The notes beneath the pieces were generated by a model that ran no database searches, had not been told where the DNA came from, and saw only the letters and a program-made list of their open reading frames with translations. DNA of 13,794 nt, taken from the NCBI GenBank assembly GCA_964458485.1, contig CAYWJA010000039.1:1-13794 (forward strand), read 5' to 3'. The stretch comes from CAYWJA01 sp964458485. GTDB taxonomy: Bacteria; Patescibacteriota; Gracilibacteria; UM-FILTER-43-11. The translations under genes were made by a program, and so were the position numbers. Position 1 is the first letter of the stretch, and each line of letters starts with the position of its first letter. Positions 6,115 through 12,592 of this stretch are shown here, one piece after another.

Positions 6115-6171
6115 AGTTTTTATTTTTTAATTTTTATTTGGAGAATTAGTTAATTAGCTTAAATAAAAACT
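6115..6171. repeat. AT-rich inverted repeat between the divergent transporter genes
   Basis: AGTTTTTATTT (6115-6125) and its exact reverse complement (6161-6171) flank a centre containing gaattagttaattagctt. Similar ttagttaattag-like centres occur in the palindromes flanking aspC (ctaactagttag and ctaattagttag). It lies in the 177-base spacer between the symporter and ZIP genes, next to the symporter start. Base composition makes chance inverted repeats more likely here. Confidence 0.4.
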
Positions 6172-6222
6172 ATAAACTAAAAACTATTCAATTAATATCA
6201 TTCTATTACATTTAAAATAAAA

Positions 6223-6252
6223 TTCAACATTCTTTCATATCATGTGTATAAT
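6223..6252 (+). promoter_or_regulatory. Probable ZIP transporter promoter
   Basis: TTCAAC (6223-6228), an 18-base spacer and consensus TATAAT (6247-6252) put the start near 6259, about 20 bases before ATG 6279. The upstream TTG at 6255 would fall at or before the transcript start, so it is unlikely to be used. Confidence 0.55.
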
Positions 6253-6278
6253 GCTTGTTAGTCGATAAAATTAAAATT

Positions 6279-7034
6279 ATGTCACAAGTTTGGATCTATA
6301 CCCTCGTCAGCGTTATTATAATCAGCCTCATATCATTGGTTGGCATTTCAATAATTATTATTAGCCAGAAACACTTAAAAAAGTTTTTACTTTTCATGGT
6401 TTCTTTCGCTGCAGGTGCTCTTCTTGGAGATGTATTTATACATTTGTTGCCAGAATTAGTAGAAGAGAGCCATTTTACATTATCTACTTCACTTTATATT
6501 TTATTAGGGATTTTATTATTTTTTGTTTTAGAAAAAATACTACACTGGAGACATTGTCATCATACTGCTACAAAATCACACACCCATCCACTCGGCACAA
6601 TGAACTTAGTAGGAGATGCAGTTCATAATTTTATAGATGGTGCATTAATTGCAGGCAGTTACATGCTAAGTATTCCTGTAGGAATTGCTACAACAATTGC
6701 TGTTATCATGCACGAAATACCTCAGGAAATGGGGGATTTTGGTGTGCTTTTGCATTCTGGAATGAAGGTAAAAAAAGCTTTGCTTTTTAATTTCCTTACT
6801 GCTTTAAGCGCTGTACTTGGAGCTCTAATGATTCTTGGGCTAGGGATTAACAACGAAGGATTAATTGAAGTTATTATCCCAATAACTATTGGAGGATTTT
6901 TGTACATTGCAAATGCAGATTTAATTCCAGAGCTTCACAAAGACGTAAAAATCAAAAATTCCATTATCCAATTAATCAGTTTTTTAGTCGGGATAGGAAT
7001 TATGTTCATGTTAGCTCTAATACATACACATTAA
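6279..7034 (+). CDS. ZIP-family divalent metal transporter
   Basis: A 251-residue inner-membrane protein that moves Zn2+ (and possibly Fe2+ or Mn2+) toward the cytoplasm. It has the ZIP layout: three N-terminal spans (about 7-28, 38-58 and 71-88), a cytoplasmic His-rich loop (HWRHCHHTATKSHTH, 89-103), then the two signature helices GDAVHNFIDG (112-121, with His116, Asn117 and Asp120) and HEIPQEMGDF (145-154, with His145, Glu146, Glu150), and three further helices. These residues form the family's binuclear metal site. The length is normal for bacterial ZIPs. I chose ATG 6279 rather than an in-frame TTG 24 bases upstream, because that TTG is only three bases past the -10 box. It is divergent from the symporter. 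The family is clear; which metal is carried is not. Confidence 0.93.
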   Translation: MSQVWIYTLVSVIIISLISLVGISIIIISQKHLKKFLLFMVSFAAGALLGDVFIHLLPELVEESHFTLSTSLYILLGILLFFVLEKILHWRHCHHTATKSHTHPLGTMNLVGDAVHNFIDGALIAGSYMLSIPVGIATTIAVIMHEIPQEMGDFGVLLHSGMKVKKALLFNFLTALSAVLGALMILGLGINNEGLIEVIIPITIGGFLYIANADLIPELHKDVKIKNSIIQLISFLVGIGIMFMLALIHTH

Positions 7035-7066
7035 GATTAATTTTAGACAAAGGAGTAAAAAATCTT

Positions 7067-7096
7067 TTGACATATAATGAAATTAACCATTATATT
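7067..7096 (+). promoter_or_regulatory. Promoter of the amidohydrolase-like gene
   Basis: Consensus TTGACA (7067-7072), an 18-base spacer and TATATT (7091-7096) give a strong promoter with transcription from near 7103, 20 bases before ATG 7123. It is the clearest -35 box in the window, and no Shine-Dalgarno follows. Confidence 0.65.
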
Positions 7097-7122
7097 GTTT
7101 TCCTTATTAATAATTTTTTAAT

Positions 7123-8133
7123 ATGAAAGCACAACCGAGCTATGTACACCATAATGAAGGCGTAACCCCTATAGTTACACCCGTTCCTCACGACGCGATA
7201 CAACCAGGTCAAGAAGAAACTTATAAAGCTGGTTTACCGGATTTTGTTAGAGATGTGGTAGATTTTAATCCATTAGTACGGAGAGAAGTATTAACTACTA
7301 ACGATACTGGCGCAAGGGTGATAGCAGGAATAGGGCAAAATAATGGCAACCATCAATTGACCACAGATATGCCAAGACTTATTTTTGATGTTAATCGTGA
7401 TCCTGATCAGCACGTAGACGGATATGGCGTAGAAGGAGCACAAATGGCAACTACGCATCCTCATGGTTCTATATGGAGATGTACAGCCTCAAGAGATCTT
7501 GGTGATCACAGTGATGTTGTAGATGCTTTAAGAAGACCATATACAGAACAAGAGTTTCAACGCTTGCGTGAAATGGCTTTTGAGCCATGGATAAATTCTT
7601 ATAGAGCTGCTATGGATGCTGCCTTCTTGCAACATGGTTTTGCAATTGCTGCAGAAGTACACACTTTTCCCAGTAATGTTCCAGGCAGAATGAAAGAGCC
7701 TGAAAAATATAGAGGTGGATATGCAGTTGGACCTAAAATGAAAATGGGAAATGTATCTGGCATGGAAGATTTAATGGCAGGAAAAATGCCAGGGGTGTTT
7801 GCTATTACTAATTTTAATCATGCAGAAGGAAGGCCTGGCTCATGTCATCCTATGGTTCTCGGTATGGTTCGTCAGGAATTTGAGCGTGCAGGATATCCGG
7901 TTTCTAATGATTTCGGCCCTTTGCAAGGCGATCATGGCTCTACTGTAATGTATGGAGATCCGGCAAATAACAGGCATGTTGTAGGCTTAGAAATTATCGA
8001 CCATAGAATAACTCCAGATAAAATCAATGGCTCTGTTGAGCATGATGAAGAAGAAGCTCAAAGATTAGCCGAGGTAATGAGAAGAATATATTCTAGATTT
8101 GCTTCATTAAGGGCAGAGGATCTTGCTAGTTGA
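7123..8133 (+). CDS. N-formylglutamate amidohydrolase-like (FGase family) protein
   Basis: A 336-residue soluble protein of the N-formylglutamate amidohydrolase fold (zinc amidases related to HutG and carboxypeptidase A-like enzymes). The signature elements are in order: TPVPHDAIQPG (19-29), where a His-containing turn opens the fold, FDVNRDP (88-94), HPHGSIWRCT (112-121), EVHTFPS (178-184) and GDHGSTVMYGDP (269-280) followed by VGLEIIDHR. The usual catalytic role is hydrolysis of a formylated or N-acylated amino acid such as N-formylglutamate. The N-terminal 18 residues and the central PEKYRGGYAVGPKMKMGN segment are not typical, so the true substrate may differ. No His-degradation genes accompany it. 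ATG 7123 follows a strong promoter by about 20 bases. It uses the only TGA stop among the genes here. It is transcribed alone. Confidence 0.8.
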   Translation: MKAQPSYVHHNEGVTPIVTPVPHDAIQPGQEETYKAGLPDFVRDVVDFNPLVRREVLTTNDTGARVIAGIGQNNGNHQLTTDMPRLIFDVNRDPDQHVDGYGVEGAQMATTHPHGSIWRCTASRDLGDHSDVVDALRRPYTEQEFQRLREMAFEPWINSYRAAMDAAFLQHGFAIAAEVHTFPSNVPGRMKEPEKYRGGYAVGPKMKMGNVSGMEDLMAGKMPGVFAITNFNHAEGRPGSCHPMVLGMVRQEFERAGYPVSNDFGPLQGDHGSTVMYGDPANNRHVVGLEIIDHRITPDKINGSVEHDEEEAQRLAEVMRRIYSRFASLRAEDLAS

Positions 8134-8178
8134 GTATTTGTGTGGTGGGTGCATAATAAGTTTATTGATAAAAATTAG

Positions 8179-8207
8179 TTGATTAATATTTAAAAAAGTT
8201 ATATAGT
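8179..8207 (+). promoter_or_regulatory. Probable promoter of the ATPase/vWA operon
   Basis: TTGATT (8179-8184), a 17-base spacer and TATAGT (8202-8207) predict transcription from near 8214 and a leader of about 154 bases before ATG 8368. The promoter is in AT-rich sequence of the host style, upstream of the GC-rich island. Confidence 0.45.
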
Positions 8208-8295
8208 CTTTTACCTTTGTTGTCTCTTGTAGATGGCAAATGGTCTTTAATAATTGGAATGAACTAGAAAAATTAACTTATTTGCTTTCAACCGT

Positions 8296-8351
8296 GCTTG
8301 TCCCACCCATAATAGGAGGACAAGCCCAATCTAACGCCCAACAATAGGGCG
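8296..8351 (+). promoter_or_regulatory. Two hairpins in the operon leader
   Basis: GCTTGTCC (8296-8303) pairs with GGACAAGC (8318-8325) across a 14-base loop, and CGCCC (8335-8339) pairs with GGGCG (8347-8351) across a 7-base loop. The second hairpin ends next to the Shine-Dalgarno. Such a leader could tune translation; no known riboswitch fold is recognised. Confidence 0.5.
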
Positions 8352-8359
8352 AAGGAGGT
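8352..8359 (+). promoter_or_regulatory. Strong Shine-Dalgarno of the AAA+ gene
   Basis: AAGGAGGT is almost fully complementary to the 3' end of 16S rRNA and stands eight bases before ATG 8368, fixing that start. Upstream genes in the AT-rich part have nothing comparable. Confidence 0.8.
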
Positions 8360-8367
8360 TTGGACCC

Positions 8368-9534
8368 ATGAAGAATGTGGGAGGACAGGAAGTAGCCCAG
8401 CTGTTGGGCGAGCGCTTCGTGAAGTTTGACGAAGTTGCACGAATATTAACCCTAGGCATCCGAAGGAGGCAGAACATCATCCTCTGGGGACCCGGAGGAC
8501 ATGGCAAGTCCGAGATGGTGGAGGCGATCGTCAAGCACATCAGCAAGAACCCCTTCATCATGAGTTTCGGCGAGGACATGGGAGAGGCGGACCTGTGGGG
8601 AGGGCTCGACTTCAAGCGGCTCAACCGCGATGACGAGCTCACCTACCACCCCGAGCTGAGCTTCCTCGACAGGGAAGTTGCGGTGTTCGAGGAGATCTTC
8701 GACGGTCCCTCGGTGGTTCTCGTGGCCCTCAAGGACACCATGAGCGCCCGCAAGCTCCGCAAGGGAGCCCAGCAGCACCCCATGAGCACCGAGATCATCA
8801 TCGGGATCAGCAACAAGGATCCCCGGGATATCGCGGACATCAACTCCTCCGCCGCCGCCCTGGTGCAGCGATTTCCGCTGCAGCTCAAGGTGGAGTGGGG
8901 GCGGTATGCCGCAAGCGACTACATGGAGCTCTTCCGGCTCCGCGAGCCGGCGATCGAGGGGGCCAACATCAACACGGAGCTCCTGGAGATCCTGTCGGCC
9001 CTGCTCGCCAAACGCCCTTCGGGGAACGACCCCATCTCACCGCGTACGGCACTGGCTGCCCTCGAGACAGTCAAGGAGTCCGCCGGTGAGGCGAGCAGAG
9101 GTGACGTGGACATGACCGACTTGGTGGAGCTCCGCTTCATCGAGGGGCTCTCGTACCTGGCCAGAGACATCCAGACCCAGATCGACGCCGCGCACAAGAC
9201 CCTGCAGGCAGAAAAACGCCTGCTGGTTCAGGAGGCGCTGTTCGAGACAGTGTCAAGACGCTACACGGCCGCGAAGGCTGGCGGAAAGGTCATCCCCATG
9301 ATGCAGGCAGCTCACGGGTTCGAGATGATCCACGACACCCTCTCCACCCTCCAGGTAACCGAAGACCTCGCTGATCGGCGTAAAAGCCTGCGCGAGTTCT
9401 GCGAGAACCTGATGGAGGAGGCGAAGGCCGAGGCCTACAAGGCCACTCGCGTTCCCGACGACTTCCTCGCCACCGAACAGGCAGATGGTGGTAATGGGCA
9501 GGCTGGCAAGGCTCTCCCCACCGCTCGCGCGTAG
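8368..9534 (+). CDS. MoxR/RavA-type AAA+ ATPase
   Basis: A 388-residue cytoplasmic AAA+ ATPase of the MoxR group, which usually works as a hexameric chaperone or metal-insertion motor together with a vWA partner. The Walker A motif is GPGGHGKS (41-48). The Walker B strand is VAVFEEIFD, with E108-E109 where the family normally has Asp-Glu. The following segment (GPSVVLVALKDTMSARKLRKG, roughly 113-133) aligns with the RavA region after Walker B. Sensor 1 is IIIGISNKDP (N149), the arginine finger is R168 in LVQRFPLQL, and sensor 2 is R226 in ISPRTALAAL. A helical C-terminal extension (about 265-360) and an unstructured Gly/Ala tail follow. The substitution keeps acidic chemistry, so ATP hydrolysis is plausible but not certain. 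Nine bases separate its stop from the next gene, so the two are one operon. Codon use and G+C are foreign to the flanking genes. Confidence 0.88.
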   Translation: MKNVGGQEVAQLLGERFVKFDEVARILTLGIRRRQNIILWGPGGHGKSEMVEAIVKHISKNPFIMSFGEDMGEADLWGGLDFKRLNRDDELTYHPELSFLDREVAVFEEIFDGPSVVLVALKDTMSARKLRKGAQQHPMSTEIIIGISNKDPRDIADINSSAAALVQRFPLQLKVEWGRYAASDYMELFRLREPAIEGANINTELLEILSALLAKRPSGNDPISPRTALAALETVKESAGEASRGDVDMTDLVELRFIEGLSYLARDIQTQIDAAHKTLQAEKRLLVQEALFETVSRRYTAAKAGGKVIPMMQAAHGFEMIHDTLSTLQVTEDLADRRKSLREFCENLMEEAKAEAYKATRVPDDFLATEQADGGNGQAGKALPTARA

Positions 9535-9543
9535 GGGGAAGTC

Positions 9544-10929
9544 ATGCCAGATAAACTGACCATAAGAACCAAACCGCCATCTGGGTTCAGATCTCCAACA
9601 GTGGAACAGATGAAGGAGGCTGCCAGTCGGATCAACTTCGAAAAAAAGTTCGACCATAGCCTGGCTGCTGATCTTACCCACATCATCGCTGGCGGAGAAA
9701 TCATTCCCCCTTCACAATACCGCGACGCGGAAATGGCAGCGGCTGCAACAGCTTTGCCAGATCCAAACGACAAGGGGGAGTGGGAGCTTTGGCGTCCCGT
9801 AAGTGGCAGGAAGAAAACCAACATTCGCCGTATAGCTGAAAAAGACTTCGGTCTGAAGCAGCTCTCCTACCACCAAAGGGTTGTCGATTTCATGCTCGGC
9901 TTCCGTGGCTGGGATCACTTCCCGGGTAAAACCCCGCTCGAAAAGGCAATGGCCATAATGAGGCTGCTGTTCACAGAAGCTGAAGAAGCAGAGCCACGCC
10001 TACGGGAAGCAGAACGCCCCGAAGAAGTGGCGGAAATCGTCGACGACATGATGCAAATTGCACTTTCCCTTACGCGTGAAGAGCTGGACATGCTCGATAA
10101 CAAGGGTGAGCGTCATGAACTCGGCGAAGAGGATGGTTCGCGCTACGGCAGCTACAGTCCAACCTCACTCTATGTTGCCTCTTCCATGCACAAAAAGTAT
10201 GGCTGGCGAAAAATGATCGACATCTCCCGCCTCCTGGATGAGTTCACCAAATTCCAGGCAAGACGAACAGTCCAACACACTCCAGATATGGAGGGTGATG
10301 ACATAAGGATCCGTAACATGCGTGGTCCGAACGAGCTCTCACGCTCAACTTCACGCATGTGGGCCCTGCGTAGGGCAGCACGCCCTTACCACAGCTACCT
10401 CTTGGCAACCCGCCAAATTCGCGTTCGCGAAAGGGTGAAGCGAGAGGAAAAGAAGCAGATCATCTTCGTCCTGAAGGATGGTTCGGGTTCGATCAGCGAA
10501 GGCGACAAGCACTGGAGAATGTGTGGGGTCGTCCTGAACCGCCTGAAAGCAGTCATCAGGGAAGATGCTGTGGTGTACCTGAGCGTGTTTGATGTGGATA
10601 TAAAAGATCCTGCTTCCGCCGAAACACCCGAGGAGGCACGTGCACTCATCAAGCGCTTCCAGGAAAAGTACAACTACACCGGCGGTGGTACCGACATCGC
10701 CGCTGCCATACGGTCTGCCTACAGGTGGATCGAAGAAAAGATGGAGGAGGGCGAGATGTACGCACGCCCAGAAATCGTTGTTCTCACCGACAACGATACC
10801 TCCATCGAAGGACTCCACAAGGATGAAATCCCCGGAGTCACGGTTCACGGCTTCGCCTTTGAGTCCAGCAACCCTTCCCTCATCACCTTCTGCGAGAGCA
10901 CTGGTGGTGTTGGCATGAACAACTTCTAG
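9544..10929 (+). CDS. von Willebrand factor A (MIDAS) protein, partner of the MoxR-type ATPase
   Basis: A 461-residue protein whose C-terminal third is a vWA domain (about 303-461). The metal-ion-dependent adhesion site is complete: DGSGS (312-316), TGGGTD with T379 and D384, and LTDND with D416. The N-terminal 300 residues have no recognised domain. They are helical, Arg- and Glu-rich, and show conserved-looking aromatic segments (FMLGFRGWDHFPG, 116-128; GSRYGSYSPTSLY, 198-210). The gene starts nine bases after the ATPase stop with a GGGGGAAG ribosome site. In known pairs (RavA-ViaA, MoxR-CoxE, NorQ-NorD) the vWA protein binds the client and the AAA+ ring remodels it. The overall layout is closest to the ViaA/CoxE arrangement, but the N-terminal half does not let me assign a specific subfamily. 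The client is unknown. Confidence 0.85.
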   Translation: MPDKLTIRTKPPSGFRSPTVEQMKEAASRINFEKKFDHSLAADLTHIIAGGEIIPPSQYRDAEMAAAATALPDPNDKGEWELWRPVSGRKKTNIRRIAEKDFGLKQLSYHQRVVDFMLGFRGWDHFPGKTPLEKAMAIMRLLFTEAEEAEPRLREAERPEEVAEIVDDMMQIALSLTREELDMLDNKGERHELGEEDGSRYGSYSPTSLYVASSMHKKYGWRKMIDISRLLDEFTKFQARRTVQHTPDMEGDDIRIRNMRGPNELSRSTSRMWALRRAARPYHSYLLATRQIRVRERVKREEKKQIIFVLKDGSGSISEGDKHWRMCGVVLNRLKAVIREDAVVYLSVFDVDIKDPASAETPEEARALIKRFQEKYNYTGGGTDIAAAIRSAYRWIEEKMEEGEMYARPEIVVLTDNDTSIEGLHKDEIPGVTVHGFAFESSNPSLITFCESTGGVGMNNF

Positions 10930-11008
10930 TTCGTTCTGCACCTAATCTCTGTGACATGGCTACAACGTGTTGCAGTGGATGGGTGCCCTTCCAATTATCT
11001 CACCTCAC

Positions 11009-11043
11009 AGAGCGGGGGCTCCTCTCGGACGCCCCCGCTCTTT
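11009..11043 (+). terminator. GC-rich intrinsic terminator of the ATPase/vWA operon
   Basis: AGAGCGGGGGC (11009-11019) pairs perfectly with GCCCCCGCTCT (11031-11041) around an 11-base loop, followed by a short T tract. It closes the GC-rich island about 80 bases after the vWA stop. The left arm overlaps an alternative stem, CTCTGTGA (10947-10954) with TCACAGAG (11005-11012), so the two folds would compete. Confidence 0.8.
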
Positions 11044-11069
11044 CCATATACTTAATTTAAAGTATTGGG

Positions 11070-11097
11070 TTGACTTTATATTAATTTATAGTATTCT
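11070..11097 (+). promoter_or_regulatory. Probable promoter of the radical-SAM-like gene
   Basis: TTGACT (11070-11075), a 16-base spacer and TATTCT (11092-11097) predict transcription from near 11104, only about seven bases before ATG 11111. This implies a very short leader. It lies just outside the island, in AT-rich sequence. Confidence 0.5.
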
Positions 11098-11110
11098 ATG
11101 TTTCTAAAAT

Positions 11111-12475
11111 ATGAGCCCAAAAACCCCAGGACCATTGGATGATAATTTTCTCAGAGAAGCTGAGTTATTTGGATTAGAAGAGCGTAAGCCATATTCATTA
11201 CAAGAAAGGGAAACAGACGAGCAACGTGATTTAAGTCGCAGATGGGTAGAATCATACAAACATGGATTAGAGGAAGTTAATATATGGCAACGTCTGGAAG
11301 GGCTTACACACCCTGAAGTTCACCATATGGCAATGGGTATAGAAGCTTTAATGCTATCCTCTTTTTGTAGAGGGCAGTGTCAGGAGTGTGGGCTCTGTGC
11401 AGCACCTTATACGCAAGAAAATAGGCAAATTTTTGAACTTGAACCTCTGATCAGATTTTTAGAAAAATATAGAATGGGTGGCGCGCTTGGGAAGGTGATG
11501 CTATATGATGCATCAGACCCTTTAGATTATCCATACTTATTACAGCTTCTGGATTATTTAGAATGGGATGATAATTATAGAGAAGTAAAAGTTGTAACTG
11601 CATGCCCAACAGGAACTGAAGAATTATTAGAACATGTATTACAAAGAGGCTCTGAAAAAATTCAATTTGGATTATCCGTATTACCTTCAACCGAAGGTAG
11701 GCTTAAAAAAAGTGGTGCATGGGATACTATAATCGAAGACACTAGGCGTAAAATGGAAGAATCACCTCATGGGGCATGGGGTATACCACGCGGATGGAAA
11801 TATACAATGCCAAATTCTGTGGGGAAAATTCATCATGAAGGAGGTTTTTCTCACGGATTTTATTGTGGAGATATGATGGTAATGACTCCACACTTAGGAC
11901 CATGCTGCGGGGAATATCATGTAGCATCAGATCTATATCCTACCGAACGTCGTTTAGTGCCAGTTTCAGAATCCAGAAAAGTATATTTTCATAATGAATT
12001 TTTTTCTGTTCAGTTTAAAGATGGCTTTGGTGGTGATCATCAACCAAGAATTTATACACCACATTCAGATTATACTGATCTGGATACAGGCGAATGGCAT
12101 AAGGAAGTAGCACTCCGGCATCTAGCTGCATTTATTTACTATGCACTTAGCAATATGCAGCAAAGAAAGGGTTATAGTCAAAGCATGGAAATTCATTTAG
12201 GTGAAATTTATGAAGCTTTAAAAGCAGGTAATTTTGTATTGCCAGATGACTATAAAGAATTAGCTTTTTATAGAAAAATGATTCCGGAATTACTAAATTA
12301 TGATCCAAATTCAGATCCATTAGCAGGTCGTGAATTTTTCGGAGCTGTAATAACGCCAGGTATAAATCCTATGGATGGCCATAAAAGACTGTGGGGAATG
12401 ATTGGGCAAGTAGTAAAGGAGTTTCAAGAAGTAATATTGGGTGCAGATAGAAATTTAGCAGAAGATGTGAGATAG
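11111..12475 (+). CDS. Divergent radical-SAM-like protein with CX3CX2CX2C
   Basis: A 454-residue protein that fits a radical S-adenosylmethionine enzyme. After an 85-residue helical, charged N terminus comes CRGQCQECGLC (86-96). C86, C90 and C93 form the CX3CX2C that holds a [4Fe-4S] cluster, and C96 is an extra nearby cysteine. Next is KVMLYDASDPLDYP (128-141), in the position of the usual GGEP loop but without the Gly-Gly-Glu. EVKVVTACPTG (158-168) and EKIQFGLSVLPST (182-194) then resemble the later barrel strands (T-N-G and S-L-D-like). A second cysteine group, YCGD and GPCCGEYH (C252, C265, C266), lies in a long C-terminal half with no recognised domain and may hold another cluster or metal. 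The gene is AT-rich and outside the GC island. The fold assignment is an inference from the motif and layout; substrate and product are unknown. Confidence 0.68.
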   Translation: MSPKTPGPLDDNFLREAELFGLEERKPYSLQERETDEQRDLSRRWVESYKHGLEEVNIWQRLEGLTHPEVHHMAMGIEALMLSSFCRGQCQECGLCAAPYTQENRQIFELEPLIRFLEKYRMGGALGKVMLYDASDPLDYPYLLQLLDYLEWDDNYREVKVVTACPTGTEELLEHVLQRGSEKIQFGLSVLPSTEGRLKKSGAWDTIIEDTRRKMEESPHGAWGIPRGWKYTMPNSVGKIHHEGGFSHGFYCGDMMVMTPHLGPCCGEYHVASDLYPTERRLVPVSESRKVYFHNEFFSVQFKDGFGGDHQPRIYTPHSDYTDLDTGEWHKEVALRHLAAFIYYALSNMQQRKGYSQSMEIHLGEIYEALKAGNFVLPDDYKELAFYRKMIPELLNYDPNSDPLAGREFFGAVITPGINPMDGHKRLWGMIGQVVKEFQEVILGADRNLAEDVR

Positions 12476-12556
12476 AAAGATAAAATTTGTTTTATTTCCA
12501 CTATTCCCTTTTATATAAAAAATAGTTCATTTAAGCCAAATTCTATTTTCTTTATT

Positions 12557-12584
12557 TTAGTTTTATCATGACACAGGGTATAAT
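12557..12584 (+). promoter_or_regulatory. Probable MFS promoter giving a leaderless transcript
   Basis: Consensus TATAAT at 12579-12584 ends eight bases before ATG 12593, so transcription would start at or within a base or two of the start codon. A weak TTAGTT -35 box lies at 12557-12562 (16-base spacer). No Shine-Dalgarno is possible with this spacing. Confidence 0.45.
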
Positions 12585-12592
12585 ACTCCCAT

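Larger units (their letters stand above)
8290..11045 (+). other. GC-rich compositional island carrying an ATPase/vWA operon
   Basis: Base composition rises sharply from host-like AT-rich sequence at about 8290 and falls again after the terminator at 11043. Sampled lines have 68%, 60%, 47% and 60% G+C in the block, against 27% for a line just beyond it. Codon choice changes too (CGC, CTC/CTG and GCC-type codons inside; TTA, AGA and ATA outside), and translation signals become canonical Shine-Dalgarno. This is most simply a transferred gene pair with its own leader and terminator. No transposase, integrase, terminal inverted repeat or clear target duplication is visible. An assembly join cannot be excluded from sequence alone. 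Confidence 0.8.

Noticed and set aside
6255..6278. Upstream TTG start for the ZIP gene
   Set aside because: It begins three bases past the TATAAT box, at or before the predicted transcript start, and adds no conserved residues.
8131..8133. UGA recoded as Gly (Gracilibacteria/Absconditabacteria-type code)
   Set aside because: TGA is rare as a stop here, but all other genes are intact without in-frame TGA, and reading through this one adds only a short, unlikely tail. The standard code is enough.
10351..10941. Long minus-strand frame (196 residues) inside the vWA gene, and similar ones inside the ATPase gene
   Set aside because: The GC-rich codon pattern of the real genes makes stop-free antisense frames; none shows a domain, ribosome site or promoter.
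8290..11045. Insertion sequence or integron cassette
   Set aside because: I see no transposase or integrase, no terminal inverted repeats and no clear target duplications at the edges; only the composition shift is supported.
8290..11045. Assembly chimera instead of gene transfer
   Set aside because: Both junctions lie in non-coding sequence and the operon is complete, which favours a real insertion, but without reads I cannot exclude a join; it is kept as a check, not a claim.
12480..12526. Terminator after the radical-SAM-like gene
   Set aside because: Short A/T stems (ATAAAA/TTTTAT; ACTATT/AATAGT) are present, but they are weak and common in AT-rich spacers; no convincing terminator.
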